From Artemisia argyi (lineage: Eukaryota > Streptophyta > Magnoliopsida > Asterales > Asteraceae), in contig JARVZY010002390.1 in NCBI GenBank assembly GCA_030686995.1, positions 1 through 64,000 of the forward strand: 64,000 nucleotides of DNA. Reading direction: 5' to 3'. The notes beneath the pieces were generated by a model. The model searched no databases. It was not told the DNA's origin and saw nothing but the letters and a program-made list of their open reading frames with translations. How positions within the stretch are numbered: the stretch's first letter is position 1; every line of letters begins with the position of its first letter. Below are positions 37,347 to 49,379 of the stretch, one piece after another. The position numbers were made by a program, and so were the translations under genes.

Positions 37347-38754
37347 TGATGCGTAGGGATTGCACCAGACTTTACCTCTCAAGAGATCTCGAGAAGCTTA
37401 CAACCCCCACCAGGCAGTGTACCTGATCGATGTAGTATAGTATAATAACAAGTACCGGGGGATTGATCGTTCAGCTAGGAATAGTGTCGCTAGGATTAGA
37501 AAACCTAAAGACTAGGTCTAGAGATGAGGGATGATTCTTTTTGTATTTTTATATTTTTTTAGAAAGCAAATTAAAATCTTGGGTTTGAATGATTTGGGCG
37601 GAATTAGTTGCTAATCAACTAACCCAATACTAAGATGCAATCAAAATAAAATACTAGAAATGAAAATAAAACTAATTTATACTAAGGTTGTGAGCAATAT
37701 GTGGGAGAAATGTGTTTACTTAGATTTCACTACTCCCTAGATATCTTTTACACGTTAATTACTTGTTATAGTTGCGTGGATGACGGATTGTATTCCTTAA
37801 TACCATTCATGGGGTGGCGTACTTACTTCCCCAATCCTATGAGTGCCTACTTCACTCCTATGTCGAGCCTGCTAGAAGCTCCTTACATAGGATCATTAGA
37901 ATTTACTCATGCATTAAATACAACCAATAAAACCTAGTACACATCGGTTCATGTTTCCTAAGACGTTCAAGCATTTACACAATGGAGATCTGCCAGTTTT
38001 CTTAAGCCTAACATTGAAATCATTCATCCAATACAACCATAAACAAGTAATCAACACATAATTAACATCTAGGTTTCATTAGATCTAAGCAAACACAAGA
38101 TAAATCTAGCCTAGCATGTTGAAATCAAGACAAGCACAAGATATAGACAACCAACACATAGACATATTGATTGAATTAAGAGAAGACTTATCTCAATAGC
38201 ACATGAAAGGATTCAAGGGTTGAAAACCCTTGAAAAAGCTGTAAAATACGTACAAGGTTCGGCTCTAGGGTTTCTCCACACAAGTTCCTATTCATGAATG
38301 AAAAAGAAAACTATATATAGATTTAAGAAGGTGACGGCGTCAAGAACAAATGTCTGACGCCGTCATCTCACTGCCAAATAGTTCCTCGGACTGCCTAGAT
38401 CTGGATCTGACGCCGTCATGTAGTCCCCTTTTGCAGGCCATCACACAATTAACTTTTGACGCCCTTCTTGTGACGCCGTCAGGTTTGCACTGGGTCGTCA
38501 CCAAATTTTACTCTTGACGCCGTCAGGAATTGCCTCTTGACGCCGTCATACACTGTTCCCAGCAAGGAAAATTAAGTCTTTGGCGTTTTCTTCACTTTTA
38601 TGCTCCAAAAACGTCCGAATTGCTTCCTTTTCCAGATTTCTCTCCCAAAGTACCTAAAATCACAAAAGGAACGATTTAGGGTAATATTTGATCAAATAAA
38701 TTCAATTCCGGGCTTAAATGACCCCCTAAAAGTGGTTCATTTTTCGCCTCATCA
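37347..38754 (-). mobile_element. Family B solo LTR nested in the gypsy solo LTR
   Basis: A 1408-bp copy of the family B LTR (see 50214-51622) in minus orientation: the plus strand starts TGATGCG and ends GCCTCATCA. The flanks GACGT (37342-37346) and GACAT (38755-38759) are a 4-of-5 target duplication. It carries the TGACGCCGTCA words (about 38335-38550), a TATATATAG box near 38309-38317, and the tRNA-Asp-like segment at 37427-37454 with a few changes. No internal region is present. Confidence 0.88.
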
Positions 38755-39242
38755 GACATGTTAATGAAAACTGTAAAGTTTTGTGGGTTAACGAATCCCG
38801 AAAGTTGGTTTTCCGGAAGTAGAGCAAATATAGTCTTATGTATTATTTTCTGCAGTGAGCATATGGCCATATGAAATTTCCAGCATATAGGCATATGGTC
38901 ACCTCAGAATTTTAGTAAAGGGCATATGGTCATCATATGGCCATATCGAATTTCAGCATATGGTCATATGCTTCTGTCAGAATATAAATGAGATATTTTC
39001 TGGTTTTAATTTGTCAATTTTCCAAATTACGTATCTTTTAATCCATAAGTCGTCACGGGTCGTACAACCCGTCATTTTAAAGATAATGAAGTCTAGTTTA
39101 ATTTAAAAATCTTTCCAAGGTATATAAGTTAACGGATTTTAGTCAATGGTCAAGGGAGGATTGAAATGGTTGTTAAAGTCAAGTTGTTTGCGCGTGAAAG
39201 TTTTAATTTTTGGTCTAAGCGGGCACGGGGTGTAACAGGATG

Positions 39243-39577
39243 GGATTAGGTTTCTAATTATAAACATAGTAAGAATAGTTGCAGAATCATGGTGGGATGG
39301 GATAGTAAGGTGGTAAATTTAATGGTACTACATATGTCTAAACAAACTCTATTTTGTTTATTAGAGACATTAAATGTTATCGCAGTTTTGTATATGCTGC
39401 AAATAGTGGTATTGAAAGAAGTTTGTGGAATGAGTTTAAGGCTGTAAAGAATGTGACTAATAATAAACCATGGATACTTCTTGGAGACTTTAATATAACA
39501 CTGAATATTGAAGAACATTCAGCTGGGTGGGGGGGGGGGGTTTCTTATGTGATACAAGATATGCAAGATTTCACTTA
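39243..39577 (+). pseudogene. LINE endonuclease, continued
   Basis: Continues the frame begun at 35676: WD-stop-VSN, then SKNSCRIMVGWDSKVVNLMV. After a frame change it reads FVYAANSGIERSLWNEFK and NKPWILLGDFNITLN, containing the GDFN catalytic motif of APE endonucleases. A G run at 39528-39540 and a stop after QDMQDF break it. The first stop is TAG where Trp (TGG) is expected. Confidence 0.8.
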
Positions 39578-40079
39578 GCTAGAGTTACCTACTAAAAAAG
39601 TATTATGAAGAAGCTTGATAGAGTAATGGTAAATGAAGCTTTCATTTATGCTTATGGAGAACCATATGGCCAATTTTTTCCTTTCATGATTTCTGATCAT
39701 ATTTGCAACTTTAGTAATTCCTAAATGCCTTCAAAATAAAAAGAGGAGTTTTAGATTTACTAATTACATTATGGATAAAAAAGAATTCATCCCTACTATT
39801 AAGAAAGGGTGGAATTTTGAGATTGTTGGTCATCATATGTTTAAGGTTGTAGAAAAAAAAAATGAAAAGCCTAATGAAAGAACTGTCTTGGAGAAATGAA
39901 AAATTATTTGATAGAGTAGAGCAGTGTGGAGGAAATTTGAAAAAATTTCAGAGGAATATGGAGGAGTATCCTCATAATGATCAACTCAAAGCTGAAGAAG
40001 CCTAATGTTTAGCTCTATATGTAGAAGTTGTGAATGATGAAGAGAACTTTCTATTCTAACAAGATAAAATCGACTGGAT

Positions 40080-40800
40080 TAGTAAAGAGATATGAATAAT
40101 AAATATTTTCACAAGATTCTCAAAAGTAGGAAAAATACTAGTATAATAACTAGTATATGTAATGAAGATGGTGACAGATTTGAAGGTGATCTTATGGCAC
40201 AACAATTTGTAAATCATTTTAAGAATGTCCTTAGAGCTGGTGCAACCGTTACTAGAATGAATGGTCAAAACCTGTTTCAAAACAAACTCTCTAAAGATGA
40301 AGCTTTTAGTATGATCACAAATGTCACTTAGAAAGAAATCAAGGAGGCTATGTTTGATATTAGAGATACAAAAGCACCAGGTCCTGATGACTTTATATCT
40401 TCTTTCTTCAAACAGTCTTGGAATATAGTTGGAGAAAAGGTGTGTGATGCTATTAAGGAATTTTTCAGAACTGGAAAAATGTTGGGAGAAATAAATGCTA
40501 CCTTAATTACTCTCATCCCTAAGATTCAACAACGAAACAAAGTTTCTGAGTTCAGACCCATTGCATGTTGCAATGTTCTTTTTAAGTGCATTAGCAAAAT
40601 ATTGATAAACAGAATCAAAGGTAGTCATGATAAGCTTGTAAACTGCAATTAGAGTGCTTTTATGCCTGGTAGAATAATTCAAGAAAATTTGTTGATTTCT
40701 CAAGAGTTATTAAAATGGTATGATTGTAAGAACGGGGCAAATAGATGTGCTTTGAAGATTGAATAGCAGCTTCCCCTTGCAATAATGTTATAAGAAGTAT
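40080..40800 (+). pseudogene. LINE reverse transcriptase fragment
   Basis: Reads the N-terminal RT region: KYFHKILKSRKNTSIITSIC, then a stop at 40328, then IRDTKAPGPDDFISSFFKQS, INATLITLIPK, and VSEFRPIACCNVLFKCISKI. A TAG follows in place of Gln before SAFMPGR. The catalytic YADD-containing palm is not found downstream, so the RT is truncated. It lies in the right order after the endonuclease. Confidence 0.8.
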
Positions 40801-41187
40801 TTTGAAAAGATTGGTGTTAGCTACTACACTTTATTATGCTTGTAATAAAAAAATGCAAGACTATTTGTTAATGAAAAAATAAATGCAGAAAATGTGCTGG
40901 AGAGGATAATTGAGAACATTAGATTGCAGATGCAAGGTTTAAGGGTGAAAAATTCAAGTCAAGTACAGAAAGTGGCAGCATAATGGAATGTGGTAATGAA
41001 ATGCAAGACATAGATACGGACTATGAGTGTTTGTGAATGTGGAAAATGAATTGGTTCCTGAGTATGTTGTGATAACATAATTCTTATCATTATGATAGAT
41101 ACGGTGAGTCGTGAAAGATGTGACCACCTCGGTTTATTAAATGAGTTTGAGTTATGTTAAGTAATGTTTAGATATAATTTATGTGAT

Positions 41188-41513
41188 TTTTTTTTTTTAA
41201 TTTTTTTTATGCAATGATAAAATTATATTGACACTTCAAATAATTTACATCATAATAACAGAAGCTCATTTGGACAGGCCCAAATAGCACATACAAACAA
41301 TATCAGATACTTCATAAAGATACCTGATAAGAGTAATTCATACAGAAAAGAAAATACTCTATATCACTCTTCAACATTCTGCTATTACCATTCTTCACAA
41401 CAGCTTGTTCACCACTTAAGAAATGCACCAACAGACCATCTAGCTACATTTCCAATACTTCTCCTACCAAGATTACTCAAAATCATTTGAATAAACCGAC
41501 CATCTGATAAGAG
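41188..41513 (-). mobile_element. Small retroposed sequence with 13-bp target duplication
   Basis: About 326 bp flanked by the exact 13-bp duplication TAATTTATGTGAT (41175-41187 and 41514-41526). Its left end is a T run, i.e. a poly(A) tail on the minus strand. This is the signature of target-primed reverse transcription: a SINE, a 5'-truncated LINE or a processed transcript fragment. The body has no recognisable tRNA-type promoter. It contains an internal repeat of ATAAGAGTAATT near 41327 and 41508. Confidence 0.75.
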
Positions 41514-41769
41514 TAATTTATGTGATCTTATTTTGTTAGTATGATATCATTTTGTGATAGTATTTTGATGTCGTATACGGGGGTGTAGCTATATGCAATA
41601 TTAAGAATAATCTTTAAAAAGGGAATGTAGTCAACAAATGTAGATATCTGGTTATCTGTGTGTTTTTGTAGAGTTCAAGTCAATCGATGATGTCTCCTCT
41701 TTCAGGTTATGTAGAGTTATATGGGGTACAATTTATATACTTGATTTGAGGTAGGAAATGTAATAATCA

Positions 41770-42356
41770 GCCGGTGGAACTAGCATTTAGTGATATTGCG
41801 CTATAAATGGGTTAATATGGTTCCCATTAAAATTAACATTCATGCCTGGAAAGTTAGATTAGACGGTCTTCCCACGAGAATGAACCTCTCCAAACGCGGC
41901 ATGGATATTGAGTCTCTCTCTTGCCCTTTATGTGACAATGCGGTGGAATCATCGAGCCATATTTTCTTTGCTTGCCATATAGCCAAAGAGTTGTTTCGAA
42001 AGATCACTCGTTGGTGGGACATTAATTTTTTGGAGATTTCTTCCCATGAGGAGTGGATGGATTGGTTTTCAAATCTCCGTCTTCTATCTAAACATAAAAA
42101 GCTCCTTGAAGGAGTTTGCTACGTTATGTGGTGGCATATTTGGAACTTTCGCAACAAGTGTGTTTTTGGTGCAACTATTCCTTCGAAGGCTTCTATTTTC
42201 GAAGACATAGTGGCATCTTCTTTTCATTGGTGTAAACATAGGTGTAAGGCTTCTTTTAGTTGGTTAGATTGGCTTAAAAACCCTCATCTTATTATCTTGT
42301 AATTTCTAGCTTCTTGCTAGTTTTTTTTTTCTTTTTAATAAAATTCCGCCGTTCAA
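41770..42356 (+). pseudogene. LINE 3' end with zinc-binding RT tail domain
   Basis: An open frame at 41790-42302 encodes 170 residues of the zf-RVT region found at the C-terminus of plant LINE ORF2: KINIHAWKVRLDGLPTRMNL, then CPLCDNAVESSSHIFFACH with a CxxC...H...C arrangement, and FHWCKHRCKASFSWLDWLKN at the end. It is followed by a short 3' UTR with AATAAAATT and an A-rich tail near 42356. It may be the end of the same LINE, with the palm domain deleted, or of a second LINE. Confidence 0.8.
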
Positions 42357-42519
42357 AAGAAAAATGAAGCTTTTTTGTGATAGGACCTTAATACCCCATA
42401 TATGAGGATGGAGCTGCCTATTGTATCATGGTAATCTTACAAAGGGAAATAATTTATATTTTTCTTTCGCCATGTTCATATACATTATACAATATACCAA
42501 AACGAATCTAACAAATGCA

Positions 42520-42565
<46 letters not shown>

Positions 42566-44014
42566 TGCAATATACGTAAACTAATCTATGAAAAATATAT
42601 CCCAAAATCCCGATGTTCATGTATAAAAACTAACAAAAATCTAACTCAAAATTTTGTGCATGTATAATGTGAGAAAATTAAACTAACAAAAATGTAACTT
42701 AAATCTCGTGCATGCACGAGGATCTAAAACTAGTTAATAAAAGATATGATATTAGTGATAAAACAATATTTGTTGCATTAGAATCCTTGGTTTGGCATAA
42801 ATTGGCAAATCTCCGTAATTTTAAATTTAGAACGTGTGGTATGAAATTTCGAATTTGTGTCATATGAAAAATGCCACTATGTTGCTCTTATTCATGAAAA
42901 TGCCATTATTTGTTATTTCTTAAATTTTATCCGCTCTGTCACATATGTCATGCTTGTATTACTTTTTACATTTTTTATTTTAATAATCTTCGTACAATAT
43001 CGTTTCCCTGTAATTATATGTACAATATTTAATTAGTAGAGGGTTATCTTAGGCAAAACCTTATCCCATCACATAATTCAACATTTACACCTCATAAAAG
43101 TATCACAAGGTACCACCTGATATTACTCAAACGTCACAAGTCACAACTACTCGTATAAAAAGCCACAATAAATGATAGATCACTTAATCTGAAAATGGTT
43201 TTTCTATTTTGGTGTTTCTATTTTGTTGGATGATAGATCACTTGATCTGAAATATGCAGATAACAAAAATGATGGGTAAAGAAAAAAAAATTGCTTTTTT
43301 TATTTCATTTTCTCAAGTTGAAATGATATAAAAGTAAAATAAAAAATGTTGTGTTATCGTGTTAGGAAAAAAAGAAAAGAGAAAAAAATATATATATATA
43401 TATACATTTTGTGTCTTTTTAAACATGTTCATTTTATTACAAAAGTCGAATATGAGTAAATATTGAATGTTATATTTGTCATTAGATTATCAATAGTTTA
43501 GGTTTAGTTTTGTTTCGGTTCATATTTGAGCAGAAAATTTTTGAGAAAAAATGCTAAGAAATTTCTTCTCATTATTTTCTGTTTTTACATTATGTTAAAA
43601 CAAATACAAAAACACAATAAAATTTTAATTTTCTATGTTTTATTTTCATTTCATTCTATAAAAGAAGTCAATAACAGACCGTTAATGTTCTATTGCCATG
43701 TTCATTCCCCCAAATGCTTTATGATAAACTTCATTTATTTGTGAGGTACTTAATAGATAATATTAGTTAGCTCAATACTAGTTACAGCATCTCTGATGTT
43801 ATGAATTTTGTCAAATTCATAGCAATAACAAGGCATGCCACATTATATATTGTACTTCATATAAATCACAATCTATAATGCTATAAACTTTTATGAACTT
43901 TATGTTCTAATAAAAGTTTACGGGTATAAACTCTACATAAAACAAACTCTATAAATCTTCATTAGTAAGGTTTATTAAAGGTTTCATATTTTTCTTTGTC
44001 GACTTTAGCATCCC
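42357..44014. other. AT-rich intergenic sequence
   Basis: No gene. Holds an A run at 42523-42560, the Helitron-type terminus at 42705-42734, and a short AT run near 43389-43404. The remainder shows only short random frames. Confidence 0.4.
42705..42734 (+). mobile_element. Helitron 3' terminus
   Basis: A 16-bp perfect palindrome CTCGTGCATGCACGAG (42705-42720), then nine bases, then CTAGT followed by T. A GC-rich hairpin about ten bases before a terminal CTRRT, next to a T, is the Helitron 3' end pattern. I could not fix the 5' TC end. Confidence 0.65.
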
Positions 44015-44337
44015 TAATGAGAAAAACAGAGAGATTGAATGAAAGGTTACTTGATTGATTGAATGAAATGAAACTATTACATCAGTATTTAAAGGGTATG
44101 ATCTTGGCGGGATAAACTTATAACTAACACTTGAATGAGTTGACCCGCGTTGACCATTCACAATACTCTGTTACAGCTATTATACAAAGCAAACTATCAC
44201 TACACTACAATTACATTGTATAACAACTAACTAAACACTTGATATGATGAGCATAGTTGGAGGAGATGACTGATGAAATCTTCTTGTTCATAACTCCATT
44301 AGCAGCCTTGTCTTCTTGTTGACCTGTATCTCCATTA
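44015..44337 (-). repeat. 3' LTR of the Copia element
   Basis: 323 bp. The polypurine tract GCAGGGGG lies next to it on the minus strand (44338-44345). Confidence 0.92.
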
Positions 44338-45874
44338 CCCCCTGCAAGTTGGAAGTGTGTATGGATCACACATGCCATACTTGGATATGCAATTGTGAAA
44401 TGGAGCCCTGCTCAGTCCTTTAGTTAATGCATCAGCTGCTTGATTGTGTGAAGGAATGAACACTGGAAGAATTTTGCCCAATTTAATCTTTTCTCTAACA
44501 AAATGGCAATCAATCTTTATGTGTTTGGTTCTGGCATGCTGGATAGGATTAGAAGCAAGAGCAATAGATGATTAATTGTCACATAGGATTGGGACAGGTG
44601 TAGTGATTGGTATCTGTAGATCTTTGAATAGACTTAGTAACCAAGTAAGTTCACATGTACAATCTGCAAGTGCCCTGTAATTTGCTTCTGTAGAAGATCT
44701 AGAGACCACTGATTGCTTCTTTGATTGCCAGGAAATAAGACATGATCCAAGAAATATGCAAAAAACAGTAATCGATCTCCTTGTTGTTTGGCAGTTAGCC
44801 CAATCACTGTCACAATAAGCTTTAAGCTGAAAAGAATTATTAGCAGGGATGAATAAGCCTTGTCCTGGACTGAGTTTGATATATCTGAGAACCTTGATTA
44901 AGGCTTTCCAATGAGGTGTTCTAGGATTATGACTGAACTGACAAAGAGCATGAGCAGCATATGAAAGATCTGGTCTTGTAATAGTAAGGTAAAGTAATTT
45001 ACCTACTAGAGCTCTATACTGAGAAGGATCATCCAATGGTTCTCCATCTGTATCATTCAGCTTAACAATGGGATTGATTGGAATATGAGAAGGTTTGTGA
45101 TCTAGGACCCCTGCACTATGAATCAGTTCAAGTGCATATTTTCTCTGTGACATGGTGATTCCTTTGGTGTTTCTTAAAAATTCAATTCCTAAGTAGTAGT
45201 TTAAGCTTCCTAGATCCTTGATACTGAATGCTATGTCTAACTGATGTTTGATGTGTGAGATAAGTTCAGGATTGTTGCCTGTGAGAAGAAGATCATCAAC
45301 ATATATCACTAAGGCCAAAAAATCTGATCCTTTCTTATATGTGAGTAGAGAAGTATCTGCAAAGCTTTGAGTGAACCCTTTTTGAATGAGAAAGTTGGTT
45401 AACTTAGTGAACCACTGTCTATTAGCCTGCTTTAGACCATACAATGACTTCTTAAGTTTACAAACAGGATTTGGAATGTTGGTGTTGTGATGATATCCTT
45501 AAGGTAGGGTCATGTAAACATCCTCATCTAGATCTCCATGAAGGAATGCATTGTTAATATCTAGTTGAGCTATATGCCACAACTAAGAAAGTCCTAACTG
45601 TCACCATCTTAGCTACAGGTGCAAATGTTTCAGTGTAATCAATCCTTTCCTTTTGATTCTAACCTTTTTCTACCAACCTAGCTTTGAATCTCTCAATGGT
45701 CCCATCTGACTTGTACTTAATTCTAAATACCCATGTGCTACCAATTGGTGATATGCCTGCTAGAAGAGAGACTACAACCCAAGTGTTGTTGGTTTCTAAT
45801 GCATGCAACTCTTTATCCATAGCATCTTTCCATCTTAAGTGTTTGGCAGCTTGAGTATAAGATTGTGGTTCCAC
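44338..45874 (-). pseudogene. Copia reverse transcriptase and RNase H
   Basis: From 45874: [20 protein letters not shown] (RT fingers), a stop after VEKG at 45659, then an ETFAPVAK-like piece. After a frame change MYGLKQANRQWF starts at 45444, VIYVDDLLLTG holds the catalytic YVDD, and RNase H follows with AYCDSDWA and SRSSTEANYRAL up to LCDN, stop at 44572. Reading past that stop continues the family pattern (TKHIKIDCHFVREK, ADALTKGLS) to near 44350. The stop at 44572 (TAA) fits a CAA change. Confidence 0.88.
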
Positions 45875-46596
45875 TGTTTTATTAATGGTATTGATGAGAT
45901 GTCTGTGTTGTGATGAGTGTATGTTAGCATAATTAATGTATTTTGAGTGGTGAATTTTGTGAGTGAATTTGCTGTGTGTTTTGATTTAGGAACAGTAACA
46001 TGAAAGTCTTTTAATTTATTTGGAATTTTTGTTGTTCTTGTTGATTTTCTGAGTGGTGGTGGTGATGGTGTTGGTGTGGGTAAATGTGTGGGTTCTGATG
46101 TAAGTGAGAGTGTTGTTGAAGGAGTGTCTGCATCATGATGTTGAGATGGTGAAGATGTAGTTGTATCATGAGGTTGAGGTGATGAGGTGGTATTGGTTGC
46201 TGGATCAGTGCTTAACTCTGTGGGTGTGGAAATTGGTGGATCAGATGTTGGTTGAGTGGGTGGTGTAAAGATTGGTATATTGTGGGGTGCAGGTGATACT
46301 GATTCTGATGTTGGTGATGTGGTTGTTGGTTTGTGAACAAATGGTAGAATGTGTTCATGAAATCTTACATGTCTACTAACAAAAGTCTTGTGAGTTTTGG
46401 GATCATATAACAAATAACCTTTTTGTGTTGTAGGATAACCAATGTGGATACAGGGTATAGACCTTGATTCAAACTTATCTGTGGTATGTTGGTGAGCATA
46501 GGCTTGACATCCAAGAATTCTTAAATGATCTAGTGAAGGGGGTGTTTGATATAACATCTCATATGGACTTTTGTGGTTTAGTGGCTTACAAGGCAA
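45835..46596 (-). pseudogene. Copia integrase C-terminal part and linker
   Basis: Begins PCKPLNHKSPYEMLYQTPPS and HLRILGCQAYAH, the conserved region after the integrase core, followed by a Thr/Ser/Pro-rich linker. It is in a different frame from the upstream core, with codons missing between PIHF and INILPC. A second frame change separates it from RT. Confidence 0.85.
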
Positions 46597-46599
46597 TAT

Positions 46600-47927
46600 G
46601 TTAATGAGAAATGAATAGGAAAATTTGCTTGAAACCTAATTGCCCTTGCAACTTCCAATAGATGCTTATGTTTTCTCTCCACTCTGGCATTTTATTGAGG
46701 TGTATTGGGACATGAGGTTTGATGAATGATTCCATTGATTTTGAAGAATTCAGACAGTGAATGGTTAAGAAACTCTGTGCCATTGTCACTTCTAACAGTC
46801 TTAAGTGTTGTTTTGAAGTGATTTAAAATGAAAGCATGAAACATTTTGATTGTTGATATTGTGTGGTGTTTGGAGGGTAACAGGTAGGTCCATGTTGCTC
46901 TTGAATAATCATCCACAATAGTTAGAAAGTAATGACACTTGTTCACAGTTGAGTGTTTATAAGGACCCCAAACATCTACATGAATTAGATCAAACAATGA
47001 TTTTGCATTTGATTCACTTTGAGGAAAAGGTGTAGCATGTTGTTTTGCTAAGAGACAAACATCACAATTATGTACAGAACATTCTTTTGAAAGAGAAATG
47101 GACTTTATTTGCTGTAAAATAGGAAGTGAAGGGTGTCCAAGTCTTGAATGCCAGAGATCCAAATTGGTGGTATTCACAGTGAGGATGGTTGTAGGAGTGG
47201 CTTTGGGTTCTTGTTGAATGATGTAGAGACCATTATAGAGGTTGCCATGTGCAATCCTCTTGTGGTGGTCCTGAAAGTAGCAAGCAAAGGGTGTAAAGAG
47301 AACTGATAGTGGTATGTGTGTTCCTAGTTTACTCACAGAAAGTAGGTTGTATGCAAATGAAGGAATGTAAAGCACATTGTGTAGGGTTATGGCAGAGTTA
47401 ATATGCACTGATCCAATTTGTGTGACTTTTGTGTTCTGGCCATTTGGTAAAGTGACAAATATTGGTTGTGTGCAAACTTGAACATTGTGCATTAAGGTTA
47501 ATGTTATGCAAACATGATCAGTGGCACCACTATCTACGACCCATAAGTACCTTTGCTTAATTAGGACAGATGCAATGAATTTATAAGTGCTAGCATTAAT
47601 ATGAGAAGCAATCAGTTTGTATGATCTGGTAGTGAGAGTAGCAATGAGTCTAGGTGTACCTTCAGTGCTCATGAATGGTATACCATTTTGTTCTTTGTTA
47701 CCCTGCATCAGAAGCATCATTTGATTTAATTGGTTTTGAAGCTGATCCATTCTTGCACTCATTGCATCACTTTGACCTGAGGTACTTGCCATCTCAACAT
47801 TACTTCCTTGTGCAACTGTCATATTGACTGCATTGTGCATTGAGTGATCTTGATAGTTACATCTGGGTGTTTGGACAGTTGGTTTAAACTTCCCACGTAA
47901 TGGGTGACCCACTGGATATCCAACCAA
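46600..47927 (-). pseudogene. Copia protease and integrase core
   Basis: Protease motif WVVDSGATDHV, then the GAG-pre-integrase region (LWHSRLGHPSLPIL, CDVCLLAKQ) and the integrase core with DVWGPY, DDYSRATW and SDNGTEF. A TAA at 46692, where Gln is expected, stops the frame just before the catalytic Glu region NARVERKH, which is still readable beyond it. Confidence 0.9.
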
Positions 47928-48878
47928 TTGATAACATTCTTCCTTGTAGTGACCTTCTTTACCACAATTACCACAAATTACCCCTTTATTGAAACTACTT
48001 CTTCTCTGTATTGAATCTTTTTGACCACTGTTTCTTGCAAATGACTCTCCAAACCTTGAATTACCATTTCCAGACCTTACATTACCATTGTAATTGTTCC
48101 TTGTGTAGTTTGATTGTGCAGAAAGTGCTACTGAAGTTGGAACTTTGAGTGTGTTGCTCTCCCTTTGTTTGTCCTCTTATCTAATCCTACTGTATGCTTT
48201 AGCAACAGTTGGCATAGGACTCATGAGCAAGATTTGACCCCTGACATTAGCATAACATTCATCCAAACCCATTAAAAACTTAATCAACCTTTTCCTTTGA
48301 TCTCTTTCTCCATTAATCCTTCCATTATCACAATTACAAGTGCAAACACAAAGATATGGAGCTTCTAATGAATCATATTCATCCCAAAGACCCTTAAGCT
48401 TGTGGTAGTAAATTTCAATTGCAACATTATTCTGTTTTAACTGAACTAAATCATGAGTGAGTTGATAGATTCTATGACCATCAAGCTGAGAGTAGTGTTC
48501 TTGCAATTCTTTCCAGAGATCATAAGCAGAATTCACATAGTTCAAAGAAAAACCAATTTGTTCATCAAGTGTGTTTAGAATCCATGAGATTATCATATCA
48601 TTTGTTCTTTCCCAAAGTGTCCTGAGTTCTGAATTAACCACTGGTTCTTCATATTCACCAGTCACAATCTTGAGCTTATTTTTAGCATTGAGAGCAATCA
48701 TCATGGATCTCTTCCAAGATCCATAGTTATCTGATCCTGTCAGCTTCTTGGAAATGAGAATTAAGCCAGGATGACCATGTTGATGTAGAAATAGTGGGTG
48801 ATTGGGTGAAGTGACATCATCAATGGTGGTTCTGGTGGAATTAGTGGTGTTTGTGTTAATGGTGGTTGAATTATTCAT
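47928..48878 (-). pseudogene. Copia Gag with zinc knuckle
   Basis: From Met at 48878: a Ser/Thr/Asn-rich start, then KLTGSDNYGSWKRSMMIALN and LWKELQEHYSQLDGHRIYQL, the Copia Gag pattern. A TAA at 48177-48179 (Gln expected) interrupts it. Beyond the stop, in the same frame, comes the nucleocapsid CGNCGKEGHYKEEC (C-x2-C-x4-H-x4-C) near 47950-47990, continuing into the protease part. Confidence 0.88.
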
Positions 48879-49038
48879 GGTGTTTTGTGATGGTAGATGA
48901 TCAGAATCTTAACAAATTGACTTTGTGGTTGATCGAAAACTGCTGGTGTTACTGGAATAATGATCGGATTTTGTTAGATTGATCAGAGTTTGTTGAAATT
49001 CAGTTGGGAGGTTGTTGGGGGTTTGTTAGAGCTCATAT

Positions 49039-49051
49039 GGCTCTGATACCA
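49039..49051 (-). promoter_or_regulatory. Primer binding site of the Copia element, tRNA-iMet type
   Basis: The minus strand reads TGGTATCAGAGCC directly after the 5' LTR end, with no gap. Confidence 0.93.
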
Positions 49052-49374
49052 TAATGAGAAAAACAGAGAGATTGAATGAAAGGTTACTTGATTGATTGAA
49101 TGAAATGAAACTATTACATTAGTATTTAAAGGGTATGATCTTGGCGGGATAAACTCATAACTAACACTTGAATGAGTTGACCCGCGTTGACCATTCACAA
49201 TACTCTGTTACAGCTATTATACAAAGCAAACTATCACTACACTACAATTACATTGTATAACAACTAACTAAACACTTGATATGATGAGCATAGTTGGAGG
49301 AGATGATTGATGAAATCTTCTTGTTCATAACTCCATTAGCAGCCTTGTCTTCTTGTTGACCTGTATCTCCATTA
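49052..49374 (-). repeat. 5' LTR of the Copia element
   Basis: 323 bp, TA...TA ends, about 99% identical to the other LTR. Confidence 0.92.
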
Positions 49375-49379
49375 ATCCC

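Larger units (their letters stand above)
35842..39237. mobile_element. Gypsy solo LTR inserted in the LINE
   Basis: Starts TGTAACACCCG and ends GGGGTGTAACA, flanked by the exact duplication GGATG at 35837-35841 and 39238-39242. Minus the nested solo LTR (37347-38754 and its duplication) it is about 1.98 kb, the size of a Tekay-like LTR. No primer site or second copy is present, so it is the product of LTR-LTR recombination. Orientation is uncertain because the ends are near-symmetrical. It splits the LINE endonuclease exactly at a Gly-Trp codon pair. Confidence 0.85.
44015..49374 (-). mobile_element. Ty1/copia retrotransposon, decayed
   Basis: LTRs of 323 bp at 44015-44337 and 49052-49374, flanked by the exact duplication ATCCC (44010-44014 and 49375-49379). 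The duplication forces the LTR ends to be TAATG...CATTA, a non-canonical TA...TA type. I count three differences between the LTRs. The domain order on the minus strand, protease, integrase, RT, RNase H, is Copia. Several stops and at least three frameshifts make it non-autonomous. Confidence 0.93.
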
